DNA of 64,000 nucleotides from Cristatella mucedo (GCA_009760855.2 WPIO01000014.1:186001-250000); one strand, 5' to 3'; numbered from the stretch's first letter, positions 26,346 through 50,369 are shown. Program-made: numbers and translations. Notes: generated by a model not told the origin, from the letters alone.

Positions 26346-26699
26346 AATCGTGCCCGCTAAATGTATAGCCACTGGCATTCGCTTTTCCACGAAGAGCGCT
26401 GCAATCAACGGCTATCAACTGCAGCGACTGACACCGAAAGTCACAGCAATCCATTACAATCTACCAAAAGTTGACCAGAAATCAGTTATGCGAAGCACCT
26501 GTGCTCATTTTATATTGAAATGTACTCTGCGAACGAAAATTTCCTGACATTTCACACGTGCGCTCCCAAGCACCGCCGCGAATTCGCCTGCTGCGGTTCT
26601 ATCTAATACTGGCAATCCCTTTCAAACCGCCGCAAATCGAAGGCACGCGAAGATCCAACTTGGCTTCTGTATTTTGGGCGAACTTAAATTGAGATTATG

Positions 26700-26800
26700 A
26701 CCCTTAAGTCTCTTTTTAAAAACACACTTTCGCACCATCTAAAGTGCGTAGTAAGAGATTAAGTTCTCCGAGGGCGCTATACGAATACATCGGTATAATT
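26700..26800 (+). repeat. LINE 3' tail
   Basis: CTAAAGTGCGTAGTAAGAGA, TTAAGTTCTCCGAGGGCGCT and ATACGAATACA match the family 1 tail. Confidence 0.65.
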
Positions 26801-26864
26801 ATCTTACGCCTTTATCATCTCTTACCCATGTGAGTAGCCCTAAATGCAACTGGCATGGAGACCA

Positions 26865-27175
26865 ACAGTGGCGGAGCCAGGATTACCTCCACCTGGGGGG
26901 GCCAACCCGCACATATGAGGACAAGACCCTTCAAGATTTTCATGTAGGCGGGGATAGACGCGCGATCAATGAAAAATTATAGCAAAAAATCTTGATGTTT
27001 ATTCGTCACGAACTCGTTGTGTTGCCCATCGAATGAAATTAAGACATAATTTCGTCGTTGGTAACGTCGGGGGGGCGGGCATAGGGATATGGGATGACCC
27101 AGGTCTCAGCCATGCCGTAGGAAGTAGGCCAACGCCCATCCACTCCTCCCTCCCCCTACCGCTCTACCACTGACA
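26865..27175. mobile_element. Possible MITE-like element (GC-rich ends)
   Basis: It begins CAGTGGCGGAGCCAGGATTA and ends GAGCGGTAGAG-type sequence (GCTCTACCACTG), so the ends are loosely inverted (CAGTGGYRGAGC). No convincing target duplication was found. Part of the body recurs at 26200-26345. Confidence 0.35.
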
Positions 27176-27189
27176 CCGCCATAGGAGGC

Positions 27190-28300
27190 CAGATTGATTT
27201 GCGGCCACATACAATGCATGGCCAGGCCTATCAGAGGGGACGAGATAATAGAGGGAGGGGCTATAGCCCAATCTCTCCATCCCCCCTCAGAGAGCGACGC
27301 GGACGTGGGCTGCGTCTTTCTCCCAGCATGCCCATTGGCTGCGTCGATTTACTGATAGCCACGGCAGTCCGCTGACGACCAGCTCTCGAAGCTCCAACTA
27401 CGAGTGAATATGAAACTGTCGTTCAAACGTATCCACGAACTTCAAGTCATTTCGCACGCGCGCTCTCATATAAATGAGCCCAAAGGTCCAGAACGCTACA
27501 TCAATCCACTTTAATCCGCTGCAAATCCACCAGATATAGGCTAAGCGAAGCTCAATTTAAATTTCATATTACGTCGTACTGCTGAGCCCCTGAAACTCAG
27601 GAAGCTCTTAATCTTTTCTCACCGAAAACGTATGGAGAGCGGCCACTATTTATGAGGCGACCATCCCAGAGTAATGCCCTTGCTCGAGCGTGACCAGTGA
27701 GGACGTCATTGGCGCCGGTCAACGCTTCAGCAATAACAAGCCGTCTAGCGGCGCGTGTGCCAAAGTGACCTGAAACAAATAAATCGATTCTAGGAGAGCT
27801 GTTACGAGCGCGTTGTCCGGCAAGCACGTCTGGTCACGACTAGGCCGCACGCGCAGCACGGCGCTGGTCTCAGCCCAAGCGCTATGAATGCCGGCGACGC
27901 CTGAATCTTGTAGCACGGCTAGCTACTTGTAGGTGCTGCGCCAATGCACGCTGGTGTGCTGATGGGAGCAGAAATATGGCAACGACGACGAGCACTCGTA
28001 CCTTAGCTTATAAAGTCCATAGCCCCAATGCAGACAATTCCATTTAACAGCTGCCGACGGCTACAGACGTACTTTAACAACAATGTGTGGCCTAGAGTTC
28101 ACGTCAGCTCCAATGCCAATACCTCGAGTCTCGATTTCTCGCTGCCCCTATCTCAGGGCGCATGCCTTGTATACGTCCTCAGCGATAAATCTTCGCATAA
28201 ATTCATAATCACGAATAATTGCTAGCAGCCATAATTTGGCTGCTTTAGCTCGCGCCGCCGCTACACAGCTTCTCCCAGTTACTGACGGCGCATCTCTCGC
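27190..28300. other. GC-moderate unassigned region
   Basis: Short frames on both strands; none recognised. It lies just left of the largest LINE cluster. Confidence 0.45.
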
Positions 28301-28304
28301 GTTA

Positions 28305-29775
28305 ACAATAATAATAATAATACACTTGATAAAGCGCCCTCAGAGAACTTAATCTCTTTCTAAGCGCTTTACATTTGCTGCAAAGGGAAATGCAATTGAA
28401 TAGTAAGTAAAATCATGCTTGAAAAACAAACAAAATGAATAATATGGTTAGGGGTGACATGCACAGGGTCAGCATGCAAATGTGGTTAGTGGCAGCATGC
28501 ACAGTGCCAGCACGCATAAGCACATCAAGGACGAATCACAGGGATCCACTATATGCTGTCCTAAATAGGTGTGCTTTTAAGTTCCTTTTAAATGTGGTCA
28601 GGTCAGGGGATGTTCTGACGCAGGTCGGGAGGGAGTTTCAGGCTTTGGGAGCATACGAACTAAATGCACGGTCTCCTAAGGATTTAAGGTGTGTACGAGG
28701 TATTTGTAGACTGTTGGATTCCGAAAAGCGGGTGGTACGACGCTTGGCCTGATGGGGTAGTCAATCTGAGAGATTGGTTGGAGCCATAGAATGAAGGGAC
28801 CTAAAAGTGAGCGACAAAACCTTGAAGTCAATCCGTTGCTTGACTGGTAGCCAGTGCAGGTCGGCGAGAAGTGGAGTAATGTGGCAACTGCGACGCTCAC
28901 GACAGACAAGCCTAGCTGCAGAGTTTTGCACCAGCTGCAATCGTCTGATCGCACATGCTGGTAGGCCAGTAAGCAGTGAGTTGCAGAAGTCGAGACGGGA
29001 TGTCACGAATTCATGGACCAACTTGGACGTGGTATCCTTATCTAAACAAGCCCGAATTTTAGCAATGTTATGGAGCTGAAAATAGGCAGATTTGACTGTG
29101 GAGCTGATATGGTCGTCTAACGAGAGGTCGCTTTGGAATATGACACCTAGATTTCGAGCTGATGCAACAGGAGATATGCTGGCAGAGCCAACTTTGAGAG
29201 TCAGCCTTTCCAATCTCCGAATCACACTGGGTTTTCCCATAACTGGTAAGTTAGTTTAGTCAACGTTTAGTTTTTAGAAAATTTGCTGACATCCATGTGC
29301 GGATGTCATCAATGCATGCAGCAAGTGAGTTGAGAGAGTTTGAGGCGCTCGAAGGCTGGGAGGAGTCAAAGCAAAGGTACAACTGAGTGTCATCCGCATA
29401 GAAGTGAAAGCCTAGATTGTGCTTGGCAATCACATCAGCAAGAGGCAGAGTACAAACCGTGAAAAGAACCGGACCTAGCACGGAGCCCTGAGGTACTCCA
29501 TATTTCAGAGGTACTTCAGAGGATCTTTGTCCATTTACGTCAATACTCTGGAGTCTCCCACTGAGATAGGACCTGAACCACTGCAGAGCAGTGCCAGTGA
29601 TGCCCAGGCGAGATGAGAGGCGCTCAAGAAGAACTTTGGGATCGATGGTGTCAAAAGCTGCCGAAAGATCGAGCAAAACAAGCAGAGACACTCTACCCGT
29701 GTCTGCATTCCTAAGTAGGTCGTTGTATACCCTAAGCCTAAATCTAGTGAACTGCAACTTGTTCTTACACCTTAA
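28305..29775 (-). mobile_element. LINE family 1, best-preserved copy (RT to 3' end)
   Basis: A 1.5-kb 5'-truncated L2/CR1-like non-LTR retrotransposon. On the minus strand the RT reads LLVLLDLSAAFDTIDPK, WFRSYLSGRLQSI, YGVPQGSVLGPVLFT and the catalytic HFYADDTQLYL. The post-RT region follows (FLK...KPSVIRRLERLTLK; ACLDKDTTSKLVH; LADLHWLPVKQRI), then a 3'UTR ending in a (TTA)n tail. A few frameshifts and stops separate the two long frames (29260-29757 and 28761-29240). Endonuclease and ORF1 are absent. It lies upstream of GOLPH3, antisense to it. Confidence 0.88.
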
Positions 29776-29782
29776 ACCTTGA

Positions 29783-29875
29783 ATGCTGTCAGTAATAATA
29801 ATAATAATAATAAAAATGCACTTGATAAACCGCCCTCAGAGAACTCAATCTCTCTCTAGGCGCTTTACATTTGAT
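29783..29875 (-). repeat. LINE family 1 3' tail, second insertion
   Basis: A (TTA)n tail and GCGGTTTATCAAGTGCA-type end abut the 5' end of the preceding copy. Truncated after CAAATGTAAAGCGCC. Confidence 0.75.
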
Positions 29876-30551
29876 ATCGTGCTTTTGGGGCCGAACTCTA
29901 TAGGTGGCGCCCCACCCCGCTTATTAGGCGCCTATTTTGGCGCACCCCGCCCCCTCGATCCAGCGCCCTCGATCCAGCGCCCGGGTACATACGCCCGTAG
30001 CCCACCTGCGGCACGCCGCTGCGGCACATATGCTAACTTGGTGCCCCCAGTAGGTGCAGTCCCCGCAGCCGTCAGGTTCTCCACGCGTCGACCTCAACAT
30101 TAGTGTAATGTTCCAATGCTCCGAATTGCTAGGAACATTCAGGCTCGCTCAGACCAGCCGCGCCAACTTACTCCCCTACCACGCCTACAGCCGCCGCCGC
30201 CGCCCGTGGCGCTGCATCCGCCCGAGCTTCCGCGGCTGCTGAACCGTTACCAGGGAACTCCCACAGCAGGTAGAGGTGGGTGCAGTTACCGCGAAAGCGC
30301 CATCCGGCCAGCAGTACCCGGTGGGGCCGCAGCTTCACGCTTAATTTAAACAAATTTATGCCGCTCACTATGTTTCCGAGCATCAGTGCGTGACGGCCAA
30401 CGGCTGGTTAGCGGGCGGGTCACCGCTGCCGTCTGTGCGCAAGTTAGCAGGAACATCCGCTATTTCGACGTGGCGCCATCTTGAGTGCTGTCACAAACTA
30501 GGCCCGATGCTGTCGCCCTAGAGCTCTAGCCAGGCGAGTTACGGTGCGGAA
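29876..30551 (+). promoter_or_regulatory. CpG-rich promoter and 5'UTR region of GOLPH3
   Basis: This is a GC- and CpG-dense stretch directly upstream of the GOLPH3 start, bounded on the left by a truncated LINE tail. It contains a short duplicated CCTCGATCCAGCGCC unit near 29950-29985, a (GCC)n run near 30189 and CGCCATCTTG at 30474-30483. The last resembles a YY1 site (CAAGATGGCG on the other strand), common close to start sites of TATA-less genes. The promoter role is inferred from position and composition. Confidence 0.55.
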
Positions 30552-41891
<11,340 letters not shown>

Positions 41892-42955
41892 GCTCTGCCA
41901 CCCACTCCTCGTAAGCGCACCTCCTGGTGATGTGGCACGAGTGCCGGAAGTGAGCTTGTCACCGGAAGCTCCAGCACGTGGTCTGCACTGTCACTCACTG
42001 CCTGCCGGGCTGGTGTAGAAGCCTCGGTTGGTTTGGGCCGAGCACATACGACTTTCTCCAAAATTCACTGTTGGTGTAGCAGAACATTATGCCAGACCCT
42101 GGGGTGTGTTTCTTTTTCGTCTAGAGCAACAGTTGACTCAGAAGGCCTCAAACCTCCAGCGCTGGGCCGGCCAAGAGCCTTTCCCGTCTACTTTCTTAAT
42201 CGGAGACAGTGTGGTGCAGCCTTGTCCATAGATCGCAGAGACTGGTCACTCGTCAGCTCAGCATGCGAGCCTTGCCGGCTGATGGGCATAGCCGGCCTGC
42301 AGGGTGCAGGCCAAGCGTTACGGAAACACGCAATGTTTCGAGTTGAACTGTTAGCTCCAATATCATCTTGAGCAGACTTACGTTGAGAACAATGAACCGG
42401 ACGCGGGTGGGTATTGTGAGATTCCAGTCATTCCTTAATATGAGGTGAAGCAGTATGCTTTTGTGTGTAAACTTTTGTTGGCTAACCTTTTCGCCGCCTT
42501 GCTGTACCGTACTGCGCACGGCAGACGATGTCTTCATGTCCGATCAAGGTCTGCTACCGAATGAGAAATATATAGTTATTGCTTGTACCTGATGTGATCG
42601 AAGCTACCTGCAAAGGCCGATGACTGATCCGTTGCTATTAGCTGCTCTATTGTTTAAATGCTTGTTGAGGAGATGGCGTTTGTGATGGTTTCTCGGGAAC
42701 TAAGTGTTGAGCTGGTGCTGCAGTCAAGCTGCACCGCAGGCGTGACAGCAGCTGGATCAGAGGCACTAGAATGTGGTAACTGTGCTGGTGGGATAGTGGG
42801 TAGTAATGTCTATCCAACAGATAGCAGAACCTTTGTGCCCCCTTTTCTTGTTCCCCATAGATGCCCCTGTTTCTAACTTTGTTTTGAGTGCTTGGCCAGA
42901 GGCAATCAGGTCTGTGATTATTGCAATTCACAACTGGGATGCGCCTGGCCTGGTT
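41892..42955. other. GOLPH3 3'UTR and downstream
   Basis: GC-rich for the first 450 bp, probably 3'UTR. I see no clear nearby AATAAA; one at 43393-43398 is 1.5 kb away, beyond a LINE tail. Confidence 0.45.
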
Positions 42956-42964
42956 GTAGGGAAT

Positions 42965-43085
42965 CTTTATGTGAGAATTAACTGCTTCACATTTGATCGT
43001 GTTTCCTTTGCAGCAAATGTAAAGTGCCTATACAGAGATTGAGTTCTCCGAGGGTACTTTATCAAGTGTGTTATTATTATATCAT
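42965..43085 (+). repeat. LINE family 1 3' tail
   Basis: TTTGATCGTGTTTCCTTTGC, AGCAAATGTAAAGTGCCTAT, AGATTGAGTTCTCCGAGGGT and TTATTATTAT. Confidence 0.75.
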
Positions 43086-43089
43086 GTAT

Positions 43090-44755
43090 CCTTTGCCAGT
43101 AAAAACGCCAAGCCACGAGGTCTAAGCAAGCTTCAGTCCGACAAGAAAGGCTTGATTACACGCGATACACTTCAAATCTCGTTTGCTGATTCTAGAAGCT
43201 TCCCATTACTGCAAGCTACCCTGCTGCTATGGCTCATCAGCTGGCCCTATCCGACGTCTATCAACATTAGCACAGGCATGGCATTTCCTGCTGATAGCAG
43301 CAAACTAGAAAGTTGAGCCTGTAAGGAACGATTCGGTCAACCGTAGCTTTCGATTGCATATTGTTGATTGGTTAATCAGTTTGATTTTATTAAATAAATT
43401 TTAAAATTCAAAATTATTTAATTTGGTTTATTTAAAACAATGTTCTTCCATCCTTAAATGTTGATCCCAGTACGAGCGGGTCGTTACAAATTCGAGGATG
43501 TTCAATAATGTTCAATATCTCAAAAGACCGCCTGTAATCTGTATTATTATTGCTTGTCTCAAATGCAGCACAGGGCAATGCGCCTGCTATTTCGTCTCCC
43601 ATAATATGTAGAGATGATTCCTTAGCTGTATCTAGGACGAGTCTAGCGGTAAACAGTACTATGTGCTGAGCGAGTAAACATTTACTTTATTTCCAATAGC
43701 AACAGCTCAGAGGTAAACTTGTTTGCCCTCTGGCATTTAGTGATCGAAGGGCTTTGACGAAAGAATTTCTTGAATGACTTCTCTTCAAGTTCTTGAGGAA
43801 CTTGAATCTACCTAATACATTATGGTAGTACGTGAAGCCGAGACGACTATAGTCGAAGATCACGATTCACTACAGTAAAGCCCCTTGCGTCGAGGGTACT
43901 GGCATAAAGTTATGTGGCACTTGCGAACAACCGTTTAGAGTTGTATGCTTCGCATGCACCCAAGCGATATAAAGAACAGTGAATCGAAAGTCATGAACAA
44001 GCTTCAAAAATAGCCCGAGATATGTCTACAGTGTATATGCTTGTATTGACTAGCTGGTATTGTTCATATTCAACCTGACCTAGAAATTGTACGCGAGCTA
44101 AACGTAATCGGCGTAATATTTTAACTAGAAGTAGTTGGACAGAGTACAAGTTGTGCGTTAGGCAAAAACCGTGGCCTTAGCCAACTGTATCGTTACAGAA
44201 AAACAATAGTAAGACCGTAAGAGAGCTAGCTAGATGTCCTTACAAGCACTGTGCTGCTGCGAAGGAAGCACGGCAGCGAGAGTCAATCGTTCGGAAGCAC
44301 AGAAAGGACCGCAGTTAAAAGAGCGGTCGGTGCTGGCCGGAGCATAACAAGGGCCATGCAATTTTGACCATAAGCAAAAGCAGTGCAATCATAGTCCAAG
44401 AATTACGAGCGCCTTGGGCTAAAAGACATCCGGTTGTCAGACGAAGCTATGGCAACGAGTAAGGCCAGTTTAGTTATCTAACGGCTCTAGGTTAGTATCA
44501 CTTCTGCGGCTAGTATGTAGGTGGCTGTGGTGACGTAATAAACATGTGCATGTACGTGTTAATGGCATCAGAACGGTCTGGCCCAGACTACTTCCGCTCT
44601 GTGGCTCTGATCGCGGAGCTCATAGCTATAGCTAGCATCCGGCGACAAGCGGCCACTAGCGTCTGATGACAACTCGGGTGACAAGTGGCGGTAACTGCGA
44701 AAGCGCTCATTCCAGGTCAGTTGTTCGCGAATGGGTACCACAGCTCCCTGAAATA
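43090..44755. other. Unrecognised intergenic DNA
   Basis: No gene or repeat recognised. Confidence 0.45.
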
Positions 44756-44756
44756 A

Positions 44757-44870
44757 TAATAAGAAAATTCATTCGTATATTCCTCTCAGAGAACATAAAT
44801 TAATTTCTAGGCGCTTTACATATGCAATAAAGGAAACATGGCCGAATGGTTAGTGGTAATTTGCAAGGAA
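44757..44870 (-). repeat. LINE family 1 3' tail
   Basis: The minus strand has CTAACCATTCGGCCATGTTT, GTAAAGCGCCTAGAAATTAA and a TTATTATT end. Confidence 0.65.
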
Positions 44871-46615
44871 ACTACAAATGGAAGTTATAGGAGAGTCGGT
44901 ATTTCATGCTCTTGAGAACGTGTTGGAGGCACAGGAAGTCTACTGCTTTATAGGCTAGTGCAACTTACGGGACACCGTTGATACCTGTAGGTGTGTCGCT
45001 TAACTGTGGATGTGTCGCAAAAAGTCATGTCACATGACTTTTATTCACCGAGTTATTCATCGCTCTTGATCGGCGACTCCACGAGCTGCATGTTGACAAC
45101 GACAAAGGCTTTCGACGTTAACCACTACGTTCACTTAAGTTAATTGGCCTCCAAATACAACTCCTTGCGATATGTTTACCCACTATTCGGTATTCTTGTA
45201 CCCAGGCTAGGTTCGGTTGGCTGGGACAGACGGCTATAATGAGGGTAAGGGTCACCGGCTACCTACGGCATGGCCGGATGTGCGGTGACGTGAAGTTGGC
45301 CGAGTAAGTCGTGGTGTTGGAGGCTCATGGTCTCGCCGAGTTATGCACCTGGGTGGTTGCAGGCTTGCTCCGGCGATGCGGCCACGCACGCAAGGCGACG
45401 AGTATCCAAGGCCCGAGCGGAGCTGGATAGCTCGCTCGTTGTTGAGACTTGTATATTCCGCGTTCCTCGTGTAGCGTGTTGGTGACCCCCTCCCCGTGCG
45501 TTGGTGTCTTTCGGCGGAAGCTCTCGACTGTTGTGGACGTCTGCTCCGTCTATCGCAGAATACTCAGCTAGCCGGGTCTTGTACGGCGTATGCTTGTACT
45601 GGTGGGACGGAGGCCGGCGACGGCGTGACGGTGGAAGCCGACTGACAAACTAAGACGTTTGTTCACGCTTGCGGCGTCGTCTTGCGCCCCTATGGGTACT
45701 TTGCTTAGGACCCTCTCTGTAGACTTGTTTAGTTCCCCTGTTGTTTTTGGCGCATGCGTTATTGTAAAGAGGTTTAACCTGACTGCCGCTCGTCTTAACC
45801 TAGCTCAGCGGCATGGCGAGCGGCAGCGTGGCCGGGGTATGGCGGGGTTTGGCGGAAAACAGCCTTTGACCCCTGGAACTCAGCTACATTCTGATGAAGT
45901 TTATTGAACACGCTGTAGCTTGAGTTGTCGTCGCGAACAGCACAGAGCGCCAGCCGACGAGCAACACCACCGGTTTATTTCACCGCTCGCAGATCAGGGC
46001 GGAGCGCGACTCTCTTCGCCCCTCACGCCCACCGGAGTGCCCCTGCGACTCCCTCGTCAAAACAATCACCGATAGCCCGTCCCGTCTGCCTGCTGCATCG
46101 TAAATGTCACAGCCCACTCGTACAACGATCAGGGGCAGTGTCATCAATTAAATGAAACCACACAGACACTCATTCCTAATTAAGTGATAAGCTCCTACAA
46201 ATCTGGCGTGACGTTGCCTTCGTAAGCATATGTTAAAAGATCAATGATTGAGGTTAGTCTGATTCAAGTGAAGTCAGTTGCCGCTGCCTTCACTCCAACT
46301 GAAGGTTATTCAAACTCATTCTAGGTGATCGTGAGCTCTACCAATTTCAATGCTACTCCGATGTATAGGGCAGGATAGAACAAAATCTATTCTACCGAGT
46401 GTAAACGGATAAAATAAAAATCCATTCTACCAATTGGAAACAATGTGAATGAAATCCTTTAGCTTTTCAATCGTCATATTTTGGTGGAACGTGGTTTAGC
46501 CTGTTCCTCCGACCTTACAAGAAATTAGGAAATTGTCTTCCGATCAGTGAAGATAGGTATTTAAGAATCCTTGTATATGAGCAAATTCGGCATTAAGAAA
46601 CTGGTACGGGTACTT
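44871..46615. other. GC-rich then AT-rich unassigned region
   Basis: 45200-46100 is CpG-rich, with open frames at 45659-45907 and 45925-46155 (+) that match no family I know. 46160-46615 is AT-rich and blank. It might contain a promoter. Confidence 0.35.
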
Positions 46616-46618
46616 CCC

Positions 46619-46780
46619 GGCGAGCCGTGATGGCACACTGGGTAAGGTGGTTGCTGCTACGACCTTGATCCCGAGGTCATGGGTTTAATTCCCGCCGTGG
46701 GCGAGTCTCTATAGCCACTGCAAGCGGTGGTGATAGCCGTAAAGGCTCTTCTGTCACTATACGAAAAGAGGCTGTTTAAT
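46619..46780 (+). mobile_element. tRNA-derived SINE, family A
   Basis: GGCGAGCCGTGATGGCACAC forms a tRNA-like 5' end with A box TGGCACACTGGG. The B-box region is CATGGGTTTAATTCCCGCC, followed by the body CCACTGCAAGCGGTGGTGAT and CTCTTCTGTCACTATACG shared with the other family A copies. Confidence 0.75.
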
Positions 46781-46795
46781 AAGCTAGAATTTATT

Positions 46796-47150
46796 TATTT
46801 ATTCATACCCACACCATAGCATACGGAGAATTACTTAGCAATTGAATATTTTAATTCTACGCTTAGGCTCAATCAGCATGTAGGCATCATTTTTGCTTTG
46901 GTGGCTGTTTTTCCTTTTATAAAAACGAGATATCAAAGGTAATGAGACGAAAATTGAGATATTGAAGCTAATAAAATAAGAGTGTAAAAGAGATTCCGAG
47001 TATGTAATTTATGATTGTAAGTGATTGCATTGAAAGCATTTTCGAACAACCAACAAGTGACGAGCGACATTTTTGTCACTTAAAGTGATTGAAGAAGTTG
47101 GGAATATTAGTCATTAAAATTTTCGCTAAGCTGTAATTTCGCTCAATACA
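46796..47150. other. AT-rich spacer
   Basis: Nothing recognised between the two SINEs. Confidence 0.5.
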
Positions 47151-47151
47151 A

Positions 47152-47322
47152 TTAAATAAATAAACAATCCGGTTATACAGCGCTCCAAGATAACTTAATC
47201 TATATTCAGGCGCTTCACATATGCCTCGGTGCTCGAACCCACGACCTGAGCCAAACCTTGGCTGGGGCGAGTAACTTTGGCTAAGTGACCGTTGAGTAAC
47301 CGTTGGATCAAACCAGCTCGGC
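47152..47322 (-). mobile_element. tRNA-derived SINE, family B
   Basis: On the minus strand: GAGCTGGTTTGATCCAACGG, GGTCGTGGGTTCGAGCACC, GCGCCTGAATATAGATTAAG, TTATCTTGGAGCGCTGTATA and an ATTTATTTA end. An internal duplication lengthens the head (two GGTTACTC-like segments). Confidence 0.7.
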
Positions 47323-47557
47323 TATTTCTTTTCTACTTGCAATACCTTTGCCATTTAATTTTTTAACCCATACTTTTAAAGATCGTGTCAAGTAATTAAC
47401 TAAATGCAACTAAAATGGCCGTTAAAATAGCTAATTCTGTCTGTGACGGAGGCTAAATGCACTCTCTTAACATTCGGGTCATCTACCGCTTTCTTGAATT
47501 TTACCAGTTTTACTCAGCTAAACGTTTCCCACTTTCTTGAGGCGGCCGACCGAAATA

Positions 47558-47584
47558 GCCAGTGGGTCTGTTGGACCCACTGGC
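47558..47584. repeat. 11-bp perfect hairpin
   Basis: GCCAGTGGGTC, loop TGTTG, GACCCACTGGC. Confidence 0.85.
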
Positions 47585-47837
47585 CTGTGCAGTGGGCGCG
47601 CTTTCTCAACCTCAGCGACTGGACAACGTTAGCTAACGAATTTAATGAACCGCCTGTGTATAATGTTTCGGCCAAGCCTCTTATAGCGGACTTCCGTATT
47701 TCAGTCCGGAGCCATGTCGCTGTTCCATAAATATGGTTGAATAAACCTTCGCGTGTATACAGCGAACCAGACTTTTTATAAGCATCCGTGCAATGTCCCG
47801 ACGACAAGTCCATTCGTGGTCCTCTCCTTTTTACAAA

Positions 47838-48570
47838 ATAATGATAATAATACGTTTGATGGTTAGAGTCAGCATGTACAGTGGCAGCACGTATAAGCAC
47901 ATGAAGGAAGAATCGCAGAGACCCACTAAATGTTGTCATAGATATAAGCGTTTTAAATTTCTTTTTAAATGTAGACAAGTCAGGATATGTTATGACGCTG
48001 GTCTGGAGTGAGTTCCAGGCTTTGAGAGCATACGAACTAAAGGCATGGTCTCCAAAGAATAAGAGATTTGTACGAGGTATGAGTAAACAGTTAGATTCCG
48101 AAATGCGGGTGGTACGATGCTTAACCTGGTGGTGGGGGAGATCTGATAGGCAAGCTGGAGCCAAAGAATGAAGGGACCTAAAAGGGAGTGACAAAATCTT
48201 TCGGTGCGTTTCTTGACTGGGAGCAAGTGCAGTTCAGCGAGATGTGGTGTAATGCGGCAACTGCGGAGCTCGCGACATACAAATCTAGCTGCAGAGTGTG
48301 GCACTAACTGTAAGCACCTGAGTGTAACAGCAAGAAATTAGTTACCGGAGTCGAGACGTCACAAACGGGATGTCACAAATGTATTGACTAACTTAAATGT
48401 GGTATCCCTGTCTAAACAAGCCCGCATTTTAACAATGGTTTTGTAGCTGAAAATAGGCAGACTTGATGTCCGAGCTGATTTGGTCGTCTAACAAAAGATC
48501 ATTTTCGAACATGACACCTAGATTTCGTGCAGATTCGACAGAAGACACGCTGGCAGAGCCAATTAAGACC
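47838..48570 (-). mobile_element. LINE family 1 fragment
   Basis: Minus-strand ORF pieces LAELHLLPVKKRTE, SLPFRSLHSLAPACLSD and IPRTNLLFFGDHAFSSYALK. The 3'UTR is mostly deleted before a TTATTATCATTATT end. Confidence 0.7.
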
Positions 48571-48644
48571 AGTCAGTTAGGGGAACGGTGGCGGTGACTG
48601 AGATATTCATGAATAAATGCATAGACTTACTAACAAGACTGCAG

Positions 48645-48691
<47 letters not shown>

Positions 48692-48731
48692 TCACATCTA
48701 TCAGACTGATATATATATATATATATATATC
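48645..48731. repeat. (TA)n tracts with inverted CAGTC arms
   Basis: (AT)n runs are joined by ATATCAGTC, a 10-base loop and GACTGATAT, and a further ATATCAGTC ends the second run. The DNA can form AT-rich hairpins. Confidence 0.9.
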
Positions 48732-48739
48732 AGTCGCAC

Positions 48740-50155
48740 TTTCCAAGCAGTTGGAAAGTTTTTAATTGGCAGGGCCATTCAAGTGCTGAAGCAACACAGT
48801 GAGGTGATTTCGCTGTATGAATTTCTTGTAACTACTCCCAACATGCATAGCACGAAAAGTATGCCACCGTGATTAATGTTTGAGTATTGTTTGCACTGAA
48901 TAATTGAGATAAAATGCATCATTAATTTAAATGATAAGCTGCCCAAAAGCAAATGCATGCTTGGTTTCCAAAAATTTGCTCATTTACAAAACAAAAAATT
49001 TATTTCACAGCGACAAAAATCCAGCCAAAATCAATCTGATCAAGAAAATGTACGTACACTGGAAATGTGCACATATACCTGCTTTATTGCAGTTGCAGGA
49101 TTAGAATTTAGAATGTCGTGCATACACATTGGTACGTGGCATTGGGAGATACGCGATGTCCTATAATAGAAATTAGACCGAATATTGTCTGTCATGGGGG
49201 TAAAAAGCAATCATTATTCGTTTAAGTAATTTTATTATATTTGTATACCATAAGGCATGTGTTCTCTAGATTAATACAGAAATTGAGCCCATCCACTGCG
49301 TCCGGGAGGCCCAGATGCTACCCGATGCAATGTGCTGGGCAATCGATACACTAGCGATAGTATTTAAGATAAACTTAAGCTAGGGATGTACATTAACCTC
49401 CTTGAAATCTGAGCAACTAATCAAAACAATTCCTTAAATAGAACGAGTGCTGAGATTTATTTTGGATCGGCTTCAAAAAATTTTTTGCAGTAATGCTTAC
49501 CTCAATATGCAGGTGCCTATTCGAGCTTCGCTTCACTTAACCGTTCATCTTTGTTATGCTTTCACCCGTGTTTTCAGAATGTGCGAGGTGTGTCTGCAAG
49601 CAAGACAGGAAAAAGGTGTCTGGTAAAGTTATCGCATGTTTTAACACTGAGGCATTATTTGGCCTGTACGTCAAGGATCTCTGGGATGCTGACGTCAGCG
49701 TCTGTCGGTGACAGCTCAGATCACAGATCGCAGCTCAGATCTGCGACCAGCGGTTCCTTTATGGCTATGACACAGCAAGCTGGTTCGAAAAAATCCACTC
49801 ATTAAATAGCCAAGGTGCTCCAAGCTTTGTTTGCGTGTCTCGTTGCTTGGGCTGGCCCTCCACAAAGACCGGAAGACCAGGGGTTCGCTGGTGCACTTGT
49901 ATCTACTGATGCTCGATCGTGGGGCCTGGGCTCCACTGGCCCCACAGAGCTCAATGTTATACTCGCCGCTCACGCCGGGTTAGCATTCGCCAGATCTCAA
50001 CTTGGGATCACTCAGCCTACCCGCAAGAGCCTAAAAAGGCTGGCAGATTTCAGCACAGTGGTGTTTCTTGAGTCCTGTCTTCGCCTGCTTTACTTCCGTC
50101 GAGCCTGTCTTACAATAGCATCGGGCAGCACCGCCCGAGCAGACCGCACTCGTAA
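48740..50155. other. Unrecognised intergenic DNA
   Basis: Open frames at 49551-49805 and 49815-50222 (+) are not recognised and have no family-like motifs. Confidence 0.4.
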
Positions 50156-50157
50156 CA

Positions 50158-50292
50158 TGTCATTCTTGTTGTTTATTGAGCATGTTGCCGCTAACCATTC
50201 GATCGTGCTTCCTTTGCAGTAAATGTAAAGTGCCTTCAAAGAGACTGAGTTCTCTGATGGCGCTATAGCAAACATATTATTGTTATTATAAA
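50158..50292 (+). repeat. LINE family 1 3' tail
   Basis: GCATGTTGCCGCTAACCATT, GCTTCCTTTGCAGTAAATGT, GAGACTGAGTTCTCTGATGG and TTATTGTTATTA. Confidence 0.75.
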
Positions 50293-50369
50293 CACAGAAG
50301 ATCGAACTTCCAAAGTGATGCTGTAATAATAACAATAGTAGAATAACATTAGCTTATTTCAAAGCCTCA

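Noticed and set aside
26865-27175. A complete MITE with CAGTGG ends
   Set aside because: The ends are only loosely inverted and the flanks show no target duplication, so it is kept only as a low-confidence repeat.
42033-42371. Open frames downstream of GOLPH3
   Set aside because: They lie in probable 3'UTR, overlap one another and resemble no protein family.
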